A DNA stretch of 10,743 bases, taken from positions 1 to 10,743 of the forward strand of contig CANNNN010000062.1 of the NCBI GenBank assembly GCA_947506075.1, read 5' to 3'. The notes below the pieces were generated by a model. The model made no database searches and was not told the DNA's origin. It worked only from the letters and a program-made list of their open reading frames with translations. This document shows, piece after piece, positions 6,546 to 10,743 of the stretch (position 1 is its first letter; each line of letters begins with the position of its first letter). Made by a program: the position numbers and the translations under genes. This DNA is from Methylococcaceae bacterium (lineage in GTDB: Bacteria > Pseudomonadota > Gammaproteobacteria > Methylococcales > Methylomonadaceae).

Positions 6546-9500
6546 TTACTGAGCAGGTTCTTTGGGCGAACTGGGTACGGCTGGCTTCAGCGTAACCTTA
6601 GCATCGGTCAGCACAAAATCATTGCCCTTGGTATAGACCACCGGTTCTTGACTTGCACCCACCATTTTTTTAGAAAAAACCGGCAAGGTTTTAACAATGT
6701 TTTCCGCGATACCGTGAGCGGTAAGAGGCTGGCTAGCCTCCTTATTTTGCAAGTCCTGAGCCATCAGATAGGTGAACAAGCCATGACCTAGGCTTTTTAG
6801 TTCATAGGCTTCCTGATCTTTGGTCGCGGAGGTGATTACGGTAATGCCCAGGGATCGACTCAGTTTGCGCGTGAAATAATGCTGCCCGATTTGCAGCTTA
6901 CTAAAAGCATCCATCCCCGCCCCCGAATAACATGAGTCAACCATTAGCAAAATGTGCTGTATTTTCGAGTCCTTGAAAATATCGCTCAATTCCGTGGCGG
7001 TAATTCCGGTCGCGGCAATTTGCTCAACCGTCGGCTGCATTTTGGTTTCGTACGGCAAGAAATACCATTCCTTGCCCACTGCCATACCGTGTCCGGCAAA
7101 ATAGATGACCAGCACGTCCTGTTGCGCGCCCTGGCTCAATTGTTTAAGTTCTGCCAGAATCCTGGGCTTGGTCGCTTCTTCGTTATACAGACTCTTCAGA
7201 GACGCGATTTTCGAGTTGTTTTTTACCGCCAAGCCAATCGAGTCCGCGTCGCTAACGCTGTATTCCAGATTTAACTTAGGGTCGCTGTATTTATCAATGC
7301 CTATCGTCAGCAGCCGCATCGATGAAGCGTAGGCTTTGGATTTACCATCGAAACTCAACTCCGTGCTGCTGTTTTCGATGCCCATGTCATTGCTGGCGCT
7401 GACTTTAAGCGTATTTTTACCCGGACCGGGGCTCACCTTTAAGGTCAAAGCACGATGTTCGACCTTGTTTTCTTCCGTTATTTGTTGAGATGCGACAACA
7501 GCTTCATTGTTCAGCAGCTTGCCATTTTGGTAAACATGAACCGTGTCTATGCCGCCGCCACGATCAAATATATCCAGCTGCAATGTCACGCTGTCCGCTT
7601 GTTCTTGTTGTTCGGCAAGCTGCAATACGACTTTAGGCGGCAGAGTAATCCCGTTTTTCACCATATTCGGATTGTCATTCAAGTAATCCTGGTTTTGCAG
7701 AACATTAGTCAATAAGCCAGGCTCGTAGTAGTTCTCGGAAAAACTGTCCAGCGGAATATCTACTTCATTCGCGGCCCAGCTGAAATTTTCCATGGCATCT
7801 TCTGAGCCGTCAAAACGGCCGTAAGCGTCCATGACTGTCCAACCTTGTTGCGTGGAAAATAAACGCAACAGTTTTCTGCCGGAGGCAACATCCCACAAGG
7901 ACAACTCGCCATTGTCCATGACGGTCAGCATCTTTTTATCCCCTTCCAGCAGCATCGCATCCTTAAAGGGGTTTTCCTTGTTATTAAGACTCAGCAACAC
8001 ATGACCTTGCCCATTGCCCACGCGCACCGTGCCATCGGGAAGAACGTAGGCATAACTTTTGGCGTCAGTATCAACGGCCGCAACCGTTTCAGCGATATTA
8101 GCGACTCTTTTTGGGCTGTCGGCTGCAATCGCCCAATCCAATACCTCACCACTGACCAGCATCAATTGCAGTGTGTCGTTGTCGGTAAAGCGCAGGGATA
8201 AAATTTGCTCACCCATGTTGGGCAAGGACTTGATGACCTTGCCGGTGTTCAGGTCAATAAGGCTTACCGCATCGATTAAACTCGTTAACTGTAAATCGGC
8301 AGGCTGTAATACATAAGCCCCGGGCTGGCGGCTAAGCACTGCGCCGTAGCGCTTGTTATCGCTCAGCGCCATGCCCTTCACCACGCCCCGCTCGTAGGGT
8401 ATCTGCCAGCGTTTTTTGTTTTGTTTGCTATCCCACAGACTCAGCTGGTCTGCGCCCGAACTGACCAGCAACAGGCGTCCGTCATTGGAGCTCATGAAAT
8501 GACCTATATCAGGCTCATTAATCGCCGGTTTATTAGCTAGCGTCGGCACGATAACATCCTGGGTCCCAATACCGGCATTGCTGGCAATCGATACTAATTC
8601 GCCGTTGTTATCAACGGCGCTGATGTCGGTTAAGGCTAGGTTTTTATTCGGATTGACGATTTGGTGTTGATCGCCGCGCTGAAAATCCCAAATTCGAACC
8701 GACCCGTCCTCCAGTAATAACGATAAAAACTGCTTATTGGCGCTGATCTGGAAACGCTTGACCTTGCCTGCGCTGTTTTTTACCTTCAGAGTCGGCACCA
8801 CGAAATGTTCATTTTTTTGCTGTTTCTGGCAGTTGGCCATTTTGTTGGACGGGGCCGAGTCACTGCAATACTGTACATTATTGCCCGCGAAATCATCGGT
8901 ACTGTCCTTCACTGACACGACAGAAGAAACTGGAGCGCGTGGAGGTTCATACGGCGTCGAAGACAGCGGTGGTTGATAGATGGCCGAGGTTACCAGCGGC
9001 GCAATGTTGTCGATAGTCGGCGTAACGGGGCTAGTGGCGGAGTTAATCGTTAAATCGCCATTCACCAGGGTAATATCATAGCCTTGCTGGTTAGAATAAA
9101 GCCCTGTGAGTGAGATGTCGTAGGTTCCTACATTAATCGCGCCCTGGCTGCTGCCGCTGTAGCCCAAACTGCCTAGGACGCTTCCGGACGTGCTGTAGCT
9201 AACGCCGTTACCGCCTGTATAAGCCAAGCCATCGTAAACTTTACTGTCGGCGTTGGCGGTGACGGTCAGAGGCATCAGAAAACTGCGCAATAAGGGAGCG
9301 GTAAAGCCTTCATAAATGCGCCAGATGGCTGTGCTGCCGCCGGTGTTAGCTACGCTCCAGCCTGCATTATTGAAGGTGCCAAATTGCATCATTTGGGCTG
9401 TATTTTTACCCGTTGCACCGGTCGTATCACCAGCACCAACCCCAATACTTTGACCAGTGCCACCCACATCCCAGAAGGAATTGCTGATGGCACCACTACC

Positions 9501-10743
9501 GGTGTCGTTGTATCCCACCAGTCCGCCGACATTACTAGTACCACTCACACTACCCGTCGCGTAGGCGTTATTAATGGTGCTGCAACCGTCATTGCACAGA
9601 TTTCCCACCAACCCCCCTACATTGCTAATACCCGTCACAGTGCCTGTAGTATAGACATTGCTGAATATGCTGCCATAGGTGGAACCCACCAGTCCGCCGA
9701 CATCGTTATTACCCGTCACATTGACTCTGGCATAAGCGTTGCTGATGTCGCCGGAGTTGAATCCCACCAGTCCGCCGACAGTGTCTCCATCAACAGGGAC
9801 ACTAATTATAGTAATAGTGCCAGACACAGTACCCGTGGCGTAAACATTGCTGACAGTGCCTGAGTTGTATCCCGCTAATCCGCCGACATAGTTACGACCC
9901 ACGATATTGATGCCTGCCAAGCCCAGGTTGCTGATTGTACCGTTTGAATAATCACCAAATAAGCCAACGTAATCCGTAGTCTGACGCTTAATCGTCAAGC
10001 CGGTGATGGTATGCCCCAAGCCAGCAAAGCTGCCTATAAATCCACTATTTGCGTTACCCACTGGCTCAAAGCCTGCACCACCATTCCAACTGCTGGTACT
10101 ACTAGCACCAATATCTGCCCCCAGGGCATAGTTAGTGCTTAAATTAGCCGTTGCCGCCATGCCTTGCAAGGTGGCAGCACCTTCTGTTGTATCCGTCTGC
10201 GCACCCAGACCGGTGATGACAGTCCAGGGTGTCACTGAACCACTTGAACCTTTTTGTGTGCTGAAGTTTGCACCGGCAGGTAACGAGACTTGGGCGCCAT
10301 TATTGATAAAATAGTTATCGTTTGCGCCACCACCTGCACTGGCTTGCCCATATCGCAGAGCCAGTTGCGCGCTGCCTGAGCCGTTCAAATTGGCATTAAT
10401 ATTGATGTTGCGCTGGGCATTCAGCGTGAGTAGATTCGCCGACCAGTTGACCACGTCGTTGACGTTAACATCGCCATTGCTGCCGCCAGCGCCGGATGTG
10501 CTGAATATGGTCATATTGTTGCTATTTAAACTAGCGCTTAAAGCCGCGCCGGTTATATCGCCGCCAGAGGCAGCAATTGTGAAATCGACGGGATCTATTA
10601 TCCAGGTTCCGGTCTTGCCGTTTGCAGCCTTCGTAGTAATTTGTGCGCTATCGGCGATTTTTACACTGGAGGCGGAGGTTTCGATAAAACCGCCATCGCC
10701 TTGTTTGGGCGCGGACGCATTCAGCTGTCCTGAAATAGCGACG
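6546..10743 (-). CDS. TPS exoprotein (TpsA-like) with GLUG and YDG adhesin repeats, WD40-like propeller and C-terminal caspase domain; 5' end outside window
   Basis: The frame is open to the right edge: 76 codons precede the ATG at 10514 without a stop. They read as a haemagglutinin-type passenger (GGFIETSASSVKIADSAQIT, then NGKTGTWIIDPVDFTIAASG), so signal peptide and TPS domain must lie beyond the window. Counting from the first full codon (10742), the 1398 visible residues hold: passenger end (1-250), six GLUG repeats (258-431), a terminal IWRIYEGFTAPLLR module (473-486), a YDG/MBG domain (492-568, SKVYDGLAY), a proline-rich linker (569-656), WD40-like blades (657-956, e.g. GSVRIWDF, GELSLWDVASGR), the GWTVMDAYGRFDGSEDA segment usual in WD40-caspase proteins (967-983), an Ig-like region (1036-1131) and a peptidase C14 domain (1142-1381). 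Catalytic His1218 is in YFAGHGM (codon 7091-7089) and Cys1271 in DSCYSG (6932-6930). The protein is probably exported or surface-bound by the downstream TpsB. Substrate and activation are unknown. Family assignments are firm; surface location is inference. Confidence 0.92.
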   Translation of the reverse strand, partial: VAISGQLNASAPKQGDGGFIETSASSVKIADSAQITTKAANGKTGTWIIDPVDFTIAASGGDITGAALSASLNSNNMTIFSTSGAGGSNGDVNVNDVVNWSANLLTLNAQRNININANLNGSGSAQLALRYGQASAGGGANDNYFINNGAQVSLPAGANFSTQKGSSGSVTPWTVITGLGAQTDTTEGAATLQGMAATANLSTNYALGADIGASSTSSWNGGAGFEPVGNANSGFIGSFAGLGHTITGLTIKRQTTDYVGLFGDYSNGTISNLGLAGINIVGRNYVGGLAGYNSGTVSNVYATGTVSGTITIISVPVDGDTVGGLVGFNSGDISNAYARVNVTGNNDVGGLVGSTYGSIFSNVYTTGTVTGISNVGGLVGNLCNDGCSTINNAYATGSVSGTSNVGGLVGYNDTGSGAISNSFWDVGGTGQSIGVGAGDTTGATGKNTAQMMQFGTFNNAGWSVANTGGSTAIWRIYEGFTAPLLRSFLMPLTVTANADSKVYDGLAYTGGNGVSYSTSGSVLGSLGYSGSSQGAINVGTYDISLTGLYSNQQGYDITLVNGDLTINSATSPVTPTIDNIAPLVTSAIYQPPLSSTPYEPPRAPVSSVVSVKDSTDDFAGNNVQYCSDSAPSNKMANCQKQQKNEHFVVPTLKVKNSAGKVKRFQISANKQFLSLLLEDGSVRIWDFQRGDQHQIVNPNKNLALTDISAVDNNGELVSIASNAGIGTQDVIVPTLANKPAINEPDIGHFMSSNDGRLLLVSSGADQLSLWDSKQNKKRWQIPYERGVVKGMALSDNKRYGAVLSRQPGAYVLQPADLQLTSLIDAVSLIDLNTGKVIKSLPNMGEQILSLRFTDNDTLQLMLVSGEVLDWAIAADSPKRVANIAETVAAVDTDAKSYAYVLPDGTVRVGNGQGHVLLSLNNKENPFKDAMLLEGDKKMLTVMDNGELSLWDVASGRKLLRLFSTQQGWTVMDAYGRFDGSEDAMENFSWAANEVDIPLDSFSENYYEPGLLTNVLQNQDYLNDNPNMVKNGITLPPKVVLQLAEQQEQADSVTLQLDIFDRGGGIDTVHVYQNGKLLNNEAVVASQQITEENKVEHRALTLKVSPGPGKNTLKVSASNDMGIENSSTELSFDGKSKAYASSMRLLTIGIDKYSDPKLNLEYSVSDADSIGLAVKNNSKIASLKSLYNEEATKPRILAELKQLSQGAQQDVLVIYFAGHGMAVGKEWYFLPYETKMQPTVEQIAATGITATELSDIFKDSKIQHILLMVDSCYSGAGMDAFSKLQIGQHYFTRKLSRSLGITVITSATKDQEAYELKSLGHGLFTYLMAQDLQNKEASQPLTAHGIAENIVKTLPVFSKKMVGASQEPVVYTKGNDFVLTDAKVTLKPAVPSSPKEPAQ
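9450..9971 (-). repeat. Six tandem GLUG repeats encoded in the exoprotein
   Basis: The encoded repeats each carry VGGLVG or a variant (VGLFGDYS, VGGLAGYN, VGGLVGFN, VGGLVGST, VGGLVGNL, VGGLVGYN) followed by a short S-N-Y-TGTVSG segment. At DNA level a CCCACCAGTCCGCCGACA core recurs exactly at 9514, 9685 and 9763, with degenerate copies at 9604 and 9871. The steps of 90, 81, 78 and 108 bases are all multiples of three, so copy-number change would keep the frame. GLUG repeats build beta-solenoid stalks in secreted adhesins and some surface proteases. The fifth repeat has an insert with a C-N-D-G-C pair. Confidence 0.88.

Noticed and set aside
9384..9863. A 159-codon open frame on the plus strand with recurring SHQSAD segments
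   Set aside because: It is the antisense shadow of the GLUG repeats. The recurrence comes from the repeated DNA on the other strand; no start signal or recognisable family.
10512..10514. ATG at 10514 as the start of the exoprotein gene
   Set aside because: The frame stays open for 76 more codons to the window edge and those residues are typical TPS passenger sequence. No signal peptide follows this ATG and it has no Shine-Dalgarno.

Overview
All recognisable genes in this window lie on the minus strand, so transcription runs from the right end (10743) to the left end (1). Two secretion systems sit head to tail. The right-hand 6 kb is a two-partner secretion (TPS, type Vb) pair. It consists of the 3' part of a very large exoprotein gene (6546-10743, 5' end beyond the window) and its outer-membrane transporter tpsB (4805-6526). 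The left-hand 4.7 kb is part of a type VI secretion system (T6SS) cluster in the order tagH (FHA protein), tssK, tssL (DotU fused to an OmpA domain), tssM (only the first 71 codons are visible).

The standout is the exoprotein. Its visible 1398 residues start in a typical haemagglutinin-type TPS passenger (no stop codon from the window edge to the internal ATG at 10514, so that ATG is not the true start). They continue through six GLUG repeats and a YDG/MBG-type adhesin module, a proline-rich linker, a WD40-like propeller and an Ig-like beta module. They end in a caspase-family (peptidase C14) domain with an intact His/Cys dyad. A protease normally thought of as intracellular or periplasmic thus appears to be wired to a surface adhesin export route. 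The polypeptide has only five cysteines: two closely spaced pairs and the catalytic one. This sparse pattern fits passage through a TPS pore.

In the T6SS part, tagH, tssK, tssL and tssM are adjacent, but the lipoprotein gene tssJ, often found between the FHA gene and tssK, is absent. That slot holds only a 115-bp spacer with a large imperfect palindrome of the interspersed-repeat kind. TssL carries its own C-terminal peptidoglycan-binding domain. The FHA domain keeps its GR and SRHH signatures but lacks the usual Asn of the NG motif.

The organism is most likely a gammaproteobacterium of moderate GC content. The style of the GLUG/YDG exoprotein and of the T6SS proteins recalls methanotrophs of the Methylococcales, but this is an impression from family resemblance, not a database result. 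I see no tRNA, rRNA, CRISPR array, transposase or phage gene. Spacers are short (4-19 bp inside the tssK-tssL-tssM group and between exoprotein and transporter). The two longer ones are 115 bp (tagH-tssK) and about 144 bp (tpsB-tagH).
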